From the NCBI GenBank assembly GCA_016935695.1, contig JAFGQL010000087.1, forward strand, positions 1 to 64,000: a stretch of DNA of 64,000 nucleotides, written 5' to 3'. Both the position numbers and the translations under genes were made by a program. The notes below the pieces were generated by a model, which was not told the DNA's origin, did not search any database, and saw only the letters and a program-made list of their open reading frames with translations. This document shows, one piece after another, positions 21,455 to 30,539 of this stretch (position 1 is its first letter; the number at the start of each line of letters is the position of its first letter). Source of the stretch: Spirochaetales bacterium (GTDB lineage: Bacteria > Spirochaetota > Spirochaetia > JC444 > Marispirochaetaceae).

Positions 21455-21469
21455 TACTGTAACTGATGA

Positions 21470-21502
21470 TGGGTCCCGTCGTAATGGCGGGACTCAATTT
21501 TT
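21470..21502 (+). terminator. Terminator-like hairpin between tuf and rpsJ
   Basis: 8-bp stem GTCCCGTC/GGCGGGAC (one G-T pair), loop GTAAT, then TCAATTTTT. It probably limits read-through from the highly expressed tuf into the S10 genes. Confidence 0.55.
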
Positions 21503-21512
21503 AGGAGGAATG

Positions 21513-21815
21513 ATGGACAGGATCCGTGTAAGATTACGGGGATTCGATGTTGAGCTTGTAGATCAGAGTGCCAAATCGATTGTGCAGACAGTCGGCAAGG
21601 CGGGCGTCAAGGTGTCGGGGCCAATCCCCCTTCCTACAAGAATCAATAAATACACTGTTCTTCGATCGCCCCACGTAAATAAAAAGGCGAGAGAGCAGTT
21701 TGAAATGCGGACTCATAAACGGTTGATTGATATTTTGAGTCCTACATCCAAGGTTATGGATGCGTTGATGAAATTGGAACTTCCTGCTGGGGTTGATGTA
21801 GAAATCAAACAGTAG
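21513..21815 (+). CDS. rpsJ: 30S ribosomal protein S10
   Basis: 100 residues, also NusE, a partner of NusB and NusG in antitermination. [35 protein letters not shown] and [14 protein letters not shown] are the family signatures. Two ATG codons stand in tandem (21510 and 21513). The second is chosen for better spacing from AGGAGG at 21503-21508. It is the first gene of the S10-spc-alpha series. Confidence 0.96.
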   Translation: MDRIRVRLRGFDVELVDQSAKSIVQTVGKAGVKVSGPIPLPTRINKYTVLRSPHVNKKAREQFEMRTHKRLIDILSPTSKVMDALMKLELPAGVDVEIKQ

Positions 21816-21825
21816 CAGTCAAAAT

Positions 21826-21857
21826 GTCTGCTCGCGCTTCGGCGGAACTGAGTAGAC
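21826..21857 (+). promoter_or_regulatory. Hairpin between rpsJ and rplC
   Basis: GTCTGCTC pairs with GAGTAGAC (one G-T pair) around an inner CGC-TTCG-GCG hairpin with a UUCG tetraloop. There is no T run, so it is more likely a regulatory or processing element than a terminator. Confidence 0.4.
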
Positions 21858-21882
21858 CACTTTTAAGTCTAAGGAATGACAG

Positions 21883-22506
21883 ATGATCGGTTTGATGGGA
21901 AAGAAAATCGGTATGACCCAGATTTTTGATGAAACCAAAGGCATACTGATTCCGGTTACCGTTATAAACATTGATGATAATGTGGTAATCGGTCACAAAA
22001 CAGAAGAAAAAAACGGATACACTGCTGTTGTACTGGGTGCATTCGATCAGAAGAAAAGCAGGGTAAGTAAACCTGCGTTGGGGCAATACGCGGAGAATGT
22101 TTCTCCAAAGAAGTCCATCATGGAATTCAGGGATTTCGAGAAAGAAGTCGCTGTGGGCGACAGTCTCGGCGTTGATGTGTTTGAAGGTCATCGTTATGTC
22201 GACGTTATCGGGATGTCTAAAGGGAAGGGATACCAGGGTGTCATGAAGCGCCATGGTTTTGGCGGCGGTCGGAAAACCCACGGTTCCAAGTTTCATCGGG
22301 AAAACGGTTCCACTGGTAATGCAGCTACTCCATCTAAAGTACAAAAAGGCCGTAAAATGGCTGGTAGAATGGGGTTTGACAAAACGACAGTGCAGAATCT
22401 TCGTCTAGTAAAGATAGATGCCGAGAAGAAAGTAGTATTGGTGAAGGGTGCAGTGCCTGGGCCGAAAGGTTCTCTGGTGATTGTGCGCGACGCTAAGAAG
22501 AAGTAG
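21883..22506 (+). CDS. rplC: 50S ribosomal protein L3
   Basis: 207 residues, early assembly protein reaching the peptidyl-transferase centre. GLMGKKIGMTQIFDE is the N-terminus. KGKGYQGVMKRHGFGGG and the conserved RENGSTGNAATPSKVQKGRKMAGRMG loop region (split here across residues 142-167) are intact. The loop keeps the usual position for the modified Gln (TPSKVQKG). It precedes rplD by 11 bases. Confidence 0.96.
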   Translation: MIGLMGKKIGMTQIFDETKGILIPVTVINIDDNVVIGHKTEEKNGYTAVVLGAFDQKKSRVSKPALGQYAENVSPKKSIMEFRDFEKEVAVGDSLGVDVFEGHRYVDVIGMSKGKGYQGVMKRHGFGGGRKTHGSKFHRENGSTGNAATPSKVQKGRKMAGRMGFDKTTVQNLRLVKIDAEKKVVLVKGAVPGPKGSLVIVRDAKKK

Positions 22507-22517
22507 GGGCACAGAAT

Positions 22518-23141
22518 ATGAAACAAAAGGTCTTTTCGATAAGCGGCGAAGAGATAAGAAATATCGATCTTAATGATGTGGTGTTTGGCCGTGAGGTTAG
22601 TGACGGCTCAATATATCATGCGATCCGTAATGAACTCGCCAACCGAAGGGTTGGTACTGCATCGGTGAAAACCCGTGCGGAAGTGAAAGGCAGCGGTGCA
22701 AAACCGTGGGCGCAAAAGGGAACCGGCCGTGCGCGTGCAGGGCACAGACGCTCTCCAGTCTGGGTAGGCGGAGGTGTTGTGTTCGGTCCAAAACCGCGTG
22801 ACTACAGCTACAAGCTTCCCAAAAAAGTAAAGCGGCTTGCCATGACATCCATACTGAGTCTTAAAGCTCAGGAATCTGCATTGAAAGTGATTGAAGACTT
22901 CTCTGTAGAGACAGGAAAAACGAAGGACCTTGCAGGCATACTTACAAAACTTGGTAATGGTGAGCGAACTGTTATCGTCATGAAAGATGATGATGTCCTG
23001 CTTCGACGTGCTGCAAGGAATATTCCCTGGTTGAGGGTTCTTTCTTACAACAGGCTGAGCGCACATACGCTTTTCTACGGGAAGAATGTTCTGTTGCTGG
23101 AGACGGCCGCGAAAAATCTGAATGAGTTTTACGGTAAATAG
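22518..23141 (+). CDS. rplD: 50S ribosomal protein L4
   Basis: 207 residues. The extended loop lining the exit tunnel is recognisable as TRAEVKGSGAKPWAQKGTGR, followed by ARAGHRRSPVWVGGGVVFGP. The C-terminal globular domain ends with LETAAKNLNEFYGK. The loop Lys and Gly residues where macrolide resistance changes occur look normal. In enterobacteria L4 represses the S10 operon. Nothing here shows whether it does so in this organism. Confidence 0.95.
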   Translation: MKQKVFSISGEEIRNIDLNDVVFGREVSDGSIYHAIRNELANRRVGTASVKTRAEVKGSGAKPWAQKGTGRARAGHRRSPVWVGGGVVFGPKPRDYSYKLPKKVKRLAMTSILSLKAQESALKVIEDFSVETGKTKDLAGILTKLGNGERTVIVMKDDDVLLRRAARNIPWLRVLSYNRLSAHTLFYGKNVLLLETAAKNLNEFYGK

Positions 23142-23155
23142 GAAGGAATGATATT

Positions 23156-23461
23156 ATGGATATGAATCAGATTATCATTGCGCCGGTTCTGACTGAGAAG
23201 ACGAATGTCATGCGAGAAGGTGATACCAAGAAGTATGTATTTCGTGTTCATCCCAGAGCGAACAAGCTTATGGTGAAGCAGGCGGTTGGTAAAATTTATG
23301 GTGTGAAAGCCGTCGATTGCAATATTGTCAGTGTAAAGGCTAAGCCAAAATCAAATAGAACGAAATCCGGGTTCCGGTACGGCGCTACTACTCCTTGGAA
23401 AAAGGCTGTTGTAACCCTCGCCACCGGAGATAAGATCGATGCCTTTGAAGGCGTATCATAG
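23156..23461 (+). CDS. rplW: 50S ribosomal protein L23
   Basis: 101 residues, at the exit tunnel mouth and docking site for trigger factor and [17 protein letters not shown] is the N-terminal signature. [19 protein letters not shown] and the basic loop [14 protein letters not shown] follow. It is 14 bases after rplD and 11 before rplB. Confidence 0.95.
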   Translation: MDMNQIIIAPVLTEKTNVMREGDTKKYVFRVHPRANKLMVKQAVGKIYGVKAVDCNIVSVKAKPKSNRTKSGFRYGATTPWKKAVVTLATGDKIDAFEGVS

Positions 23462-23472
23462 GGGATTGCAAC

Positions 23473-24297
23473 ATGGGTATAAAAAACTTTAAGCCGGTAA
23501 CACCGACGTTACGCTACAAAAGCGTTCTTGATTACAGTGAACTTTCTGATGTCAAACCTGAGCGCGGACTTACAAAGGGCAAAGCATCAAAAGCAGGCCG
23601 CGGCGCCGGCGGAAGGATTGCTGTCCGTCGAAGAGGCGGCGGTCATAAGAGAAAATACCGCGATATCGATTTTAAGCGTGAAAATTACGGAATTCCTGGA
23701 AAGGTCGCTACTATCGAATACGATCCGAACCGCAGCGCAAATATTGCGTTGGTAAAGTATATAAACGGTGACAAGAGATATATCATAGCGCCGAAAGGGC
23801 TTTCTGTGGGTATGGAAGTACAGAGCGGTCCGGATGCTCCGGTACAGCTCGGTAACGCGATGCCGTTATCTGCGGTTCCCCTCGGAATGAGTGTGCATAA
23901 TGTGGAGCTCCAGCTCGGCAGGGGCGGACAGATCGTGCGTTCAGCCGGTACCTCGGCAACAGTTGCTGCGAAAGAAGGCGACTATGTTACGCTCAAGCTC
24001 CCGTCAGGCGAAATGAGAATGGTTTTTCATAAATGTATGGCTACCATTGGGTCTGTCGGTAATGAAGATCACATGAACGTAACTATCGGAAAAGCTGGAC
24101 GAAGCCGCTGGCTTGGCAAGCGTCCGAAAGTTGCAGGAAATGCCATGAATCCGATTGATCATCCGCATGGCGGTGGTGAAGGCCATACCAGCGGAGGCCG
24201 TCACCCTGTGACACCCTGGGGTATACCGACAAAGGGTTATAAAACTCGTAAGAAACGAAAGAACTCTACGAAGTTTATCGTGAAACGAAGGAAGTAG
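23473..24297 (+). CDS. rplB: 50S ribosomal protein L2
   Basis: 274 residues, needed for peptidyl transfer and subunit joining. [19 protein letters not shown] and the highly conserved C-terminal [13 protein letters not shown], including the key His, are intact. [13 protein letters not shown] is also present. Full length for the family. Confidence 0.97.
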   Translation: MGIKNFKPVTPTLRYKSVLDYSELSDVKPERGLTKGKASKAGRGAGGRIAVRRRGGGHKRKYRDIDFKRENYGIPGKVATIEYDPNRSANIALVKYINGDKRYIIAPKGLSVGMEVQSGPDAPVQLGNAMPLSAVPLGMSVHNVELQLGRGGQIVRSAGTSATVAAKEGDYVTLKLPSGEMRMVFHKCMATIGSVGNEDHMNVTIGKAGRSRWLGKRPKVAGNAMNPIDHPHGGGEGHTSGGRHPVTPWGIPTKGYKTRKKRKNSTKFIVKRRK

Positions 24298-24307
24298 GAG
24301 ATAAATT

Positions 24308-24589
24308 GTGGCACGTTCGATTAAAAAGGGGCCCTTTATCGAGAAGAAACTCTACAAACGTATTCTCGATATGGCCAAGTCCGGTGAAAAGAAAATGATT
24401 AAAACATATTCCCGGTGTTCAACAATTATTCCTGAAATGGTCGGTATGACTGTTTCTGTGTATAACGGGAAAAGCTGGGTGCCTGTATATGTAACCGAAA
24501 ATCTCGTAGGACATAAGCTTGGTGAGTTTTCTCCTACCCGTGTATTCAGAGGACATTCGGGTTCCGACAAGAAGGCTGCAAAGAGGTAG
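24308..24589 (+). CDS. rpsS: 30S ribosomal protein S19
   Basis: 93 residues, head of the small subunit. [14 protein letters not shown], the signature [20 protein letters not shown] and [12 protein letters not shown] are present. The start is GTG with AGGAG upstream. Its stop codon abuts the rplV start. Confidence 0.96.
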   Translation: MARSIKKGPFIEKKLYKRILDMAKSGEKKMIKTYSRCSTIIPEMVGMTVSVYNGKSWVPVYVTENLVGHKLGEFSPTRVFRGHSGSDKKAAKR

Positions 24590-24961
24590 ATGAATATGGA
24601 TGAGAATAAGAAGGGATATACGGCAATTTCCAAGCATCTATTGATTTCTCCGACTAAACTGCGCAGGGTTGCGAACGAGGTTCGGAATAAACCGTATGTA
24701 GAAGCTATTGCAATACTTGAAAGTCTGCCTCATAAGGGAGCCGGCTTTTTAAGAAAAACCATACAGTCGGCTGCATCGAACGCCATGTACCTTAACAAGC
24801 AGCTGGATGAAGAGATGCTGTACGTGAAGGAGCTTCAGATAAATGAAGGTCCGAGGTTGCGTCGTGTATGGCCGCGTTCACGGGGTAAAAGAGATCTTTT
24901 ACTAAAAAGAATGAGCCATATTTCTGTGGTAGTCGAAGAAATTGCAAGGATGGGGGAATAA
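24590..24961 (+). CDS. rplV: 50S ribosomal protein L22
   Basis: 123 residues, its beta-hairpin lines the exit tunnel. ISPTKLRRVANEVRNKPYVEA and the C-terminal GPRLRRVWPRSRGKRDLL hairpin tip are typical. Start at 24590 directly abuts the rpsS stop, and an in-frame ATG at 24596 is an alternative. Overlap with the following GTG start of rpsC is avoided by two bases. Confidence 0.94.
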   Translation: MNMDENKKGYTAISKHLLISPTKLRRVANEVRNKPYVEAIAILESLPHKGAGFLRKTIQSAASNAMYLNKQLDEEMLYVKELQINEGPRLRRVWPRSRGKRDLLLKRMSHISVVVEEIARMGE

Positions 24962-24962
24962 C

Positions 24963-25658
24963 GTGGGTCAGAAAGTTAACCCGAATGGGCTTCGTCTCGG
25001 GATAAATAAAACCTGGAAATCGAAATGGTATGTAGATCCGAGGGAATATGCGAACACCCTTCATGAGGATCTTAGGCTTCGTAAGCTTGTGGTGAATTGT
25101 CCGGAAACAAAGGGAGCTGAAATTGCAGACCTTGAAATCATCCGCCATCCGCAGAGAATTACAATTGTTATACATACCTCACGCCCCGGCGTTATTATAG
25201 GCGCAAAAGGCGCCAATATCGAGAAACTCGGCGTTACCCTGCAGAAATATGTAGATAAGAAAATACAGATAAAGATCAAGGAAATTAAACGTCCGGAAGT
25301 AAACGCACAGTTGATTTCCATGAACGTTGCCCGGCAGCTCAAGTCGAGGGGATCTTTCCGAAGAGCTTTGAAAATGGCTGTTAATAATGCAATGAAAGCC
25401 GGTGTTCAGGGAATCAAAATCAAGATTTCAGGACGGCTTGGCGGCGCGGAAATGTCCAGAAAGGAACAGTACAAGGACGGTCGCGTGCCTTTGCATACCT
25501 TGCGTGCCGGAATTGATTACGGGTTTTCTACTGCAGATACAACCTTCGGCGTTATCGGCGTCAAGGTATGGGTTTTTAACGGTGAAGTCTTCAAGAGAGA
25601 CAGGAAAGATGACGCTGGGCTTCTCGTGAAAAAAACGAAAAGCGAGGCAAGGAGCTAA
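24963..25658 (+). CDS. rpsC: 30S ribosomal protein S3
   Basis: 231 residues, at the mRNA entry site. GQKVNPNGLRLGI is the N-terminus. The KH domain has RPGVIIGAKGANIEKL, and the C-terminal domain has GRLGGAEMSRKEQYKDG and VPLHTLRAGIDYG. GTG at 24963 is the start, since GGGGGA lies upstream and the earlier in-frame residues do not match the family. Confidence 0.95.
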   Translation: MGQKVNPNGLRLGINKTWKSKWYVDPREYANTLHEDLRLRKLVVNCPETKGAEIADLEIIRHPQRITIVIHTSRPGVIIGAKGANIEKLGVTLQKYVDKKIQIKIKEIKRPEVNAQLISMNVARQLKSRGSFRRALKMAVNNAMKAGVQGIKIKISGRLGGAEMSRKEQYKDGRVPLHTLRAGIDYGFSTADTTFGVIGVKVWVFNGEVFKRDRKDDAGLLVKKTKSEARS

Positions 25659-25661
25659 TCG

Positions 25662-26081
25662 ATGTTAAGTCCAAAGAGAACGAAATACAGAAAACGGCAT
25701 CGAGGTAACTGGAAAGGGAATGCCACAACAGGCAATAAAATCTCATTTGGTGATTTCGGACTTGTTTCGACAGAAAACAAATGGATTACCAACCGCCAGA
25801 TAGAAGCTGCCCGTATAGCAATGACCCGCCACATAAAACGTGGTGGAAAAGTATGGATCCGCATTTTTCCGGATATCCCCTACACAAAAAAGCCTGCTGA
25901 AACTCGAATGGGGAAGGGTAAGGGAAATCCTGAATATTGGGTGGCGAACGTAAAACCCGGAACTGTCATGTTTGAGATGGCCGGTGTTTCTACCGAACTT
26001 GCGAAAGAAGCTATGCGCTTGGCTGGTTCAAAACTGCCGATCATAACTAAGTTTGCGGTTAGAAGAGACTTGGAGCAGTAA
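25662..26081 (+). CDS. rplP: 50S ribosomal protein L16
   Basis: 139 residues, near the A-site tRNA elbow. [27 protein letters not shown], and [20 protein letters not shown] with [15 protein letters not shown] are diagnostic. Its stop (26079-26081) is one base before the rpmC ATG. Confidence 0.96.
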   Translation: MLSPKRTKYRKRHRGNWKGNATTGNKISFGDFGLVSTENKWITNRQIEAARIAMTRHIKRGGKVWIRIFPDIPYTKKPAETRMGKGKGNPEYWVANVKPGTVMFEMAGVSTELAKEAMRLAGSKLPIITKFAVRRDLEQ

Positions 26082-26082
26082 T

Positions 26083-26280
26083 ATGAAAAATACCTTTAGT
26101 GATCTCAGATATGAAGAACTGGTTACCAAGAAAGATGAGTTTACCAAGAAACTCCGTGAGCTCAGGTTTCAGAAAGTGCTTGGTCACTTGGAGAATGAGC
26201 TTGAATTGAGAACACTCAGGCGTTCTATCGGCCGGGTTAATACATTGTTGCATGAATTTGCGCTTGGTATTCGGAAATAG
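26083..26280 (+). CDS. rpmC: 50S ribosomal protein L29
   Basis: 65 residues, two-helix protein at the exit tunnel. FSDLRYEELVTKKDEF and RELRFQKVLGHLEN match the family, as does the RTLRRSIGRVNTLLHE helix. The ATG at 26083 is preferred over 26053, which would overlap rplP. GGAG is in the rplP 3' end. Confidence 0.93.
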   Translation: MKNTFSDLRYEELVTKKDEFTKKLRELRFQKVLGHLENELELRTLRRSIGRVNTLLHEFALGIRK

Positions 26281-26289
26281 GAGTTTGTG

Positions 26290-26556
26290 ATGGAAGACAC
26301 AACTGTAAAATCCAGTAAGAAAGTATTTACTGGGCAGGTAATAAGCGAAAAGAATGATAAGACGATTGTTGTTAAGATAAGCACGAAAAAGCTTCATCCG
26401 TTGTACAAGAAGTACGTGTCGGCATCGAAGAAAGTGCATGCTCATGACGAAAAAAACGACGCTCATCATGGTGATACCGTAAAGGTGATTGAATGCAGAC
26501 CCTTAAGCAAGTTGAAACGCTGGCGTCTGCTTGAAGTCGTTGAACGTGCAAAATAG
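26290..26556 (+). CDS. rpsQ: 30S ribosomal protein S17
   Basis: 88 residues, OB-fold primary binder of 16S rRNA. FTGQVISEKNDKTIVVKI, HPLYKKYV and DTVKVIECRPLSKLKRWRL are the family motifs. ATG at 26290 is chosen over GTG at 26287 by spacing from TAGGAG. Confidence 0.94.
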   Translation: MEDTTVKSSKKVFTGQVISEKNDKTIVVKISTKKLHPLYKKYVSASKKVHAHDEKNDAHHGDTVKVIECRPLSKLKRWRLLEVVERAK

Positions 26557-26586
26557 GAAATTAACTTTTAGAAGGAGAATTGCGTT

Positions 26587-26955
26587 ATGGTTCAGATGCA
26601 GACTTACCTGAATGTTGCCGACAACTCAGGCGCCAAGCGCGTTCAATGTATCAAGGTACTCGGCGGAAGCAAACGTGTTATCGCCGGTGTGGGCGATATT
26701 ATTGTTGTCGCTGTGAAAGATGCATTACCTAATTCCGCAGTGAAGAAGGGTGATGTACAAAAAGCCGTGATAGTTCGGACAAAAAAAGAATTCAGAAGGC
26801 CTGATGGTACCTATATACGTTTTGATGACAATGCGTGTGTAATTTTGGATGGTAACCTGAATCCTCGCGGAAAGCGTATATTCGGGCCTGTCGCAAGAGA
26901 ATTACGAGAAACCGGGTTCATGAAAATAGTTTCATTGGCACCCGAAGTGCTGTAA
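26587..26955 (+). CDS. rplN: 50S ribosomal protein L14
   Basis: 122 residues, part of intersubunit bridge B8. [44 protein letters not shown] (residues about 44-67) and [12 protein letters not shown] are diagnostic. It follows a 30-base gap with a strong AGAAGGAGAA site. Confidence 0.97.
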   Translation: MVQMQTYLNVADNSGAKRVQCIKVLGGSKRVIAGVGDIIVVAVKDALPNSAVKKGDVQKAVIVRTKKEFRRPDGTYIRFDDNACVILDGNLNPRGKRIFGPVARELRETGFMKIVSLAPEVL

Positions 26956-26969
26956 GCGGAGGGCAGTAA

Positions 26970-27290
26970 ATGAGTACCGTTGTTAAAACAAAGATAAAGA
27001 AAGACGATACTGTCCAGATTATCGCTGGTAAGGACAAAGGGAAGAGCGGCAAAGTCCTGCGGATCGATCGTAAAAACGGACGGTTGGTAGTTCAAGGCCT
27101 TAATATGGTCAAAAAGACTGTTCGTCCCAAAAATCAGCAGGATAAGGGCGGAATCATTGATATTGAAGCGGCGATTGACACTTCAAATGTTATGATAATT
27201 TGCAAAAAATGCGGTCCGACGAGAATCGGCTATAAATTAGACGGCGATAAGAAGAAACGGATTTGCAAGAAATGCGGAGAAACGTTCTAA
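26970..27290 (+). CDS. rplX: 50S ribosomal protein L24
   Basis: 106 residues, assembly initiator. The KOW motif [19 protein letters not shown] is near the N-terminus. The C-terminal part has two CxxC pairs ([11 protein letters not shown] and ICKKCGETF), giving a probable zinc knuckle as in several other bacterial L24 proteins. The TAATG junction couples it to rplE. Confidence 0.95.
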   Translation: MSTVVKTKIKKDDTVQIIAGKDKGKSGKVLRIDRKNGRLVVQGLNMVKKTVRPKNQQDKGGIIDIEAAIDTSNVMIICKKCGPTRIGYKLDGDKKKRICKKCGETF

Positions 27291-27841
27291 TGAAAGAGTA
27301 TACGCCAAACCTGGAAAAGGTTTATAAGGACAAGGTCTGTAAAGAAATGATGGAAGAATTTAAGTATTCTTCTGCTATGCAGATTCCAAGAATGGAACAG
27401 ATCAGCGTAAGCATCGGCTGTGGTGATGCCATTCAGAACAAGAAATACCTGGATTCAGCTGTGAAAGAATTAGAGCAGATCACCGGGCAAAAGGCTATGA
27501 AAACAAAAGCCAGAAAGTCCATTGCGAATTTCAAGCTCAGGGAAGGTATGGAAATTGGCGCGAAAGTAACTCTTCGTGGTAATTATATGTGGGAGTTTCT
27601 GGATAGGCTTGTAAATGTTGCATTGCCGCGTGTTAAGGACTTTCGAGGTGTTAATCCGAAAGCATTCGACGGCCATGGAAACTATTCGCTGGGTATCAAA
27701 GAACAAATTATATTTCCTGAAATTGATTACGACAAAATTGAGCGAGTCAGCGGACTCAACGTAGCAATCGTAACAACGGCGCAATCCAATGAGGAAGGGA
27801 AAGCCCTCCTGGAGAAATTGGGTATGCCGTTCAGGAAATAG
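27290..27841 (+). CDS. rplE: 50S ribosomal protein L5
   Basis: 183 residues, binds 5S r[19 protein letters not shown]-like [35 protein letters not shown] (residues about 64-84), and [27 protein letters not shown] (split across 112-138) are family blocks. The start ATG overlaps the rplX stop by one base. The upstream in-frame extension is part of rplX sequence and is rejected. Confidence 0.95.
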   Translation: MKEYTPNLEKVYKDKVCKEMMEEFKYSSAMQIPRMEQISVSIGCGDAIQNKKYLDSAVKELEQITGQKAMKTKARKSIANFKLREGMEIGAKVTLRGNYMWEFLDRLVNVALPRVKDFRGVNPKAFDGHGNYSLGIKEQIIFPEIDYDKIERVSGLNVAIVTTAQSNEEGKALLEKLGMPFRK

Positions 27842-27850
27842 GAGACTATT

Positions 27851-28036
27851 ATGGCGAAGAAATCGATGATAATTAAGGCGCAAAGAAAACCGAAGTTTTC
27901 TTCAAGACGTGTCAATCGTTGTCACATCTGCGGACGGCCAAGGGGATACATGCGCAAGTTTAAAATGTGCAGGATATGTTTTCGGAACTTAGCAAGCGAA
28001 GGCCTAATTCCTGGCGTTACTAAATCTAGCTGGTAG
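27851..28036 (+). CDS. rpsZ: 30S ribosomal protein S14, zinc-binding type
   Basis: 61 residues, the short Cys4 form. [17 protein letters not shown] and CRICF supply four Cys in CxxC...CxxC. The longer zinc-free form found in enterobacteria is about 100 residues. It lies in the normal spc position between rplE and rpsH. Confidence 0.96.
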   Translation: MAKKSMIIKAQRKPKFSSRRVNRCHICGRPRGYMRKFKMCRICFRNLASEGLIPGVTKSSW

Positions 28037-28046
28037 GAGAAATGAG

Positions 28047-28445
28047 ATGGCTGTGAGTGATCCTGTAGCTGATATGCTTACTAAAATCAGAAATGCGAGC
28101 GATGCTCGGCATGATAAAGTTGATATTAGCACTTCGAAACTCAAGCTTGAAGTTATCAAGACTTTGAAGAACGAAGGGTACATAAAAAACTTTAAGAAAA
28201 CTGTAATAGACGGAAACAACTATATACGCATTTTTCTTAAGTATGATGAAAAACAAAAACCTATCATTCACGGGCTGGAAAAGGTTTCCACTCCGGGGAG
28301 AAGGGTTTATTCCGGTTATAAAAAACTGCCGCGGGTTTTAAACGGATTCGGAACAGTAATTGTCTCGACTTCGGGCGGTGTAACAACTGGAAAGAAGGCG
28401 GCAGAGAAGAAAGTCGGCGGCGAAATTCTCTGTACCGTGTGGTAA
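28047..28445 (+). CDS. rpsH: 30S ribosomal protein S8
   Basis: 132 residues, central-domain 16S rRNA binder. [21 protein letters not shown] and the C-terminal signature [17 protein letters not shown] are present, ending GGEILCTVW. In E. coli it represses the spc operon. A matching mRNA site was not identified. Confidence 0.96.
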   Translation: MAVSDPVADMLTKIRNASDARHDKVDISTSKLKLEVIKTLKNEGYIKNFKKTVIDGNNYIRIFLKYDEKQKPIIHGLEKVSTPGRRVYSGYKKLPRVLNGFGTVIVSTSGGVTTGKKAAEKKVGGEILCTVW

Positions 28446-28459
28446 GGAGCGGGAGTATT

Positions 28460-28999
28460 ATGTCTAGAATTGGAAAATTACCAGTAGAACTCCCTCAAGG
28501 AGTGAAAGTGACGGTCAATGGTGATCTGGTTCAAGTGGAAGGTCCTAAAGGGAAACTTGAACAACAGGTTAAGAGTGAGATTAAGGTGACTGTGGAGGGA
28601 ACCACAATTACCGTTGGTCGGACAAACGACTCCAAGGCTGCAAGGTCTTACCACGGGCTTTATCGTAATCTCATTAGAAACATGGTCGAAGGTGTATCGC
28701 AAGGTTACCAGAAGGCATTGATTATTAATGGGGTTGGTTACCGCGCTGAAATGAAAGGCAAAAACCTGGTTCTAAATCTGGGGTACAGTGCTCCGATTGA
28801 ATATGTGGTTGAAGACGAATTGACGGTGTCATGTGAAGGCAATAACAAGATCATTGTATCTGGTATACGAAAAGATATGGTCGGTCAGGCTGCAGCGGAA
28901 ATCAGGTCTATTCGTCCTCCCGAGCCATACAAAGGTAAGGGTGTGCGGTACGAGAATGAACAGATTAGACGTAAAGTCGGAAAATCAGGTGTTAAATAG
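28460..28999 (+). CDS. rplF: 50S ribosomal protein L6
   Basis: 179 residues, near the sarcin-ricin loop. MSRIGKLPVELPQGVKV is the natural N-terminus, so ATG 28460 is preferred to 28439, which overlaps rpsH. The C-terminal signature RPPEPYKGKGVRYENEQIRR is intact. Confidence 0.96.
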   Translation: MSRIGKLPVELPQGVKVTVNGDLVQVEGPKGKLEQQVKSEIKVTVEGTTITVGRTNDSKAARSYHGLYRNLIRNMVEGVSQGYQKALIINGVGYRAEMKGKNLVLNLGYSAPIEYVVEDELTVSCEGNNKIIVSGIRKDMVGQAAAEIRSIRPPEPYKGKGVRYENEQIRRKVGKSGVK

Positions 29000-29008
29000 G
29001 GTGATGGC

Positions 29009-29368
29009 ATGAAGAAACTTATAGAAAAGGCACGAAAGCGCTGTCAGCGGAAACAGCATATAAGAAAGACAATCAAAGGTACTTCAGAGCTTCCCAGAAT
29101 GAGTGTGTTTAGAAGTAACAAGCATATGTACGTACAGGTTATTGACGACATTGGCGGAGTTACTATCGCCCACGTGAACACAATGGAAAAAGAATATAAT
29201 TCGCTTAAGAATAAGGTAGCTGATGCCGCTAAGCTCGGCGCAGCCATCGGCGTGCGTTTGAAAGAAAAAAACATCAGCCAGGTTGTGTTTGACAGAAATG
29301 GCTTCAAATATCATGGAATAATTAAGGCTATTGCCGACGGTGCCCGTGAATCGGGTATAAGGATTTAG
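29009..29368 (+). CDS. rplR: 50S ribosomal protein L18
   Basis: 119 residues, binds 5S rRNA with L5. RKTIKGTSELPRMSVFRSNKH and VVFDRNGFKYHGIIKAIADGARESG are typical. Short basic N-terminal extension as usual. It is 10 bases from rpsE. Confidence 0.95.
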   Translation: MKKLIEKARKRCQRKQHIRKTIKGTSELPRMSVFRSNKHMYVQVIDDIGGVTIAHVNTMEKEYNSLKNKVADAAKLGAAIGVRLKEKNISQVVFDRNGFKYHGIIKAIADGARESGIRI

Positions 29369-29378
29369 GGGGCTTAGT

Positions 29379-29873
29379 GTGGAAAGAGATCGAGATAACG
29401 AATACGTTGAGAAGCTCATAAAACTAAATCGTGTTGCAAAGGTTGTTAAAGGTGGTAGAAGGTTTTCCTTCTCTGCATTGACCGTGGTCGGCGACCGTAA
29501 AGGTTCGGTTGGCTATGGTTTCGGAAAAGCCAATGATGTTACCGAGGCAATACGGAAAAGTATAGAAAAGGCTAAAAAGAATATGATTACTATTCCGGTG
29601 AAGAAGAATACGCTTCCTCATCACATAGTAGGAAAATTCAAAAGCGCTGAAGTTCTGCTTCGTCCAGCTGCACCGGGTACCGGTATTATCGCCGGAGGTT
29701 CTGTGCGTGCCATTATGGAAGCCGGGGGAATTCAAGATATTCTTTCGAAACGTCTGGGATCGAAGAATTCCATAAATATTGTGAAAGCTGTTTTTTCCGG
29801 GTTGAATCAAATGCTTGATGCAAGAAATGTCGCAAAAAACCGCGGTAAATCTCTGCAGGATTTATGGAGCTGA
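29379..29873 (+). CDS. rpsE: 30S ribosomal protein S5
   Basis: 164 residues, at the mRNA entry and fidelity centre. KVVKGGRRFSFSALTVVGDRK includes the loop where spectinomycin resistance maps, and it looks wild type. GYGFGKANDVTEAI and RPAAPGTGIIAGG follow. The start is GTG after TTAGGGGG. Confidence 0.95.
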   Translation: MERDRDNEYVEKLIKLNRVAKVVKGGRRFSFSALTVVGDRKGSVGYGFGKANDVTEAIRKSIEKAKKNMITIPVKKNTLPHHIVGKFKSAEVLLRPAAPGTGIIAGGSVRAIMEAGGIQDILSKRLGSKNSINIVKAVFSGLNQMLDARNVAKNRGKSLQDLWS

Positions 29874-29876
29874 GAT

Positions 29877-30056
29877 ATGAAGGTAAAAGTTACTCTGGTT
29901 AGAAGTACCATAGGCAGGAAACCGGATCAACGTAAAACTGTTACTGCCTTGGGTCTGAATAAAATGAATTCAACAGCGGTTCATGAAGCAAACCCCTGCG
30001 TTATGGGAATGATTAATAAAATCTCTCACTTGCTTCGGGTGGAGGAGATCAAATAG
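29877..30056 (+). CDS. rpmD: 50S ribosomal protein L30
   Basis: 59 residues. [20 protein letters not shown] and [22 protein letters not shown] match the L30 family, ending [11 protein letters not shown]. The ATG at 29877 follows the rpsE stop by three bases, with GGAG in the rpsE end. Its stop directly abuts rplO. Confidence 0.95.
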   Translation: MKVKVTLVRSTIGRKPDQRKTVTALGLNKMNSTAVHEANPCVMGMINKISHLLRVEEIK

Positions 30057-30527
30057 ATGTCAGAATTACGAGCACCGAAAAATAGCACGAAAAAGAAAAA
30101 GATTGTAGGTCGTGGTCAGGGAAGTAATCGGGGGGGGACCTCTGGAAAAGGTCACAAAGGACAAAACTCGCGATCTGGCGGTGGTGTACGTCTGGGTTTT
30201 GAAGGTGGACAGATGCCCCTTTATCGTCGGGTTGCCAGAAGAGGTTTTTCCAACTATCCGTTTAAGGAAGAATTTGCGATTGTAAACCTCTCTACGTTGG
30301 AAAAGTCATTTGCTGACGGGGACAAGGTTACTGTTGAGACTCTTGTGAAAGCAAAGGTCTTAAAAAACCAGAAGCTCCCGTTGAAAGTTCTGGGGAATGG
30401 AGAAATTTCGAAGAAGCTTACCGTAATTGCAGACAAGGTTTCTGCCGGAGCAAAAGCTAAGATCGAAAAAGCCGGTGGCAGTGTTGAAGTCACTGCTGCA
30501 ACAGAAGAGCTGAAAGAAAACGAATAA
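30057..30527 (+). CDS. rplO: 50S ribosomal protein L15
   Basis: 156 residues, late assembly protein. KKIVGRGQGSNRGGTSGKGHK and RLGFEGGQMPLYRRVARRGFSN form the basic glycine-rich N-terminal arm. The C-terminal globular domain includes ISKKLTVIADKVSAGAKAKIEKAGG. It ends in an acidic ELKENE tail. Confidence 0.96.
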   Translation: MSELRAPKNSTKKKKIVGRGQGSNRGGTSGKGHKGQNSRSGGGVRLGFEGGQMPLYRRVARRGFSNYPFKEEFAIVNLSTLEKSFADGDKVTVETLVKAKVLKNQKLPLKVLGNGEISKKLTVIADKVSAGAKAKIEKAGGSVEVTAATEELKENE

Positions 30528-30539
30528 TAGGGAAGTGAT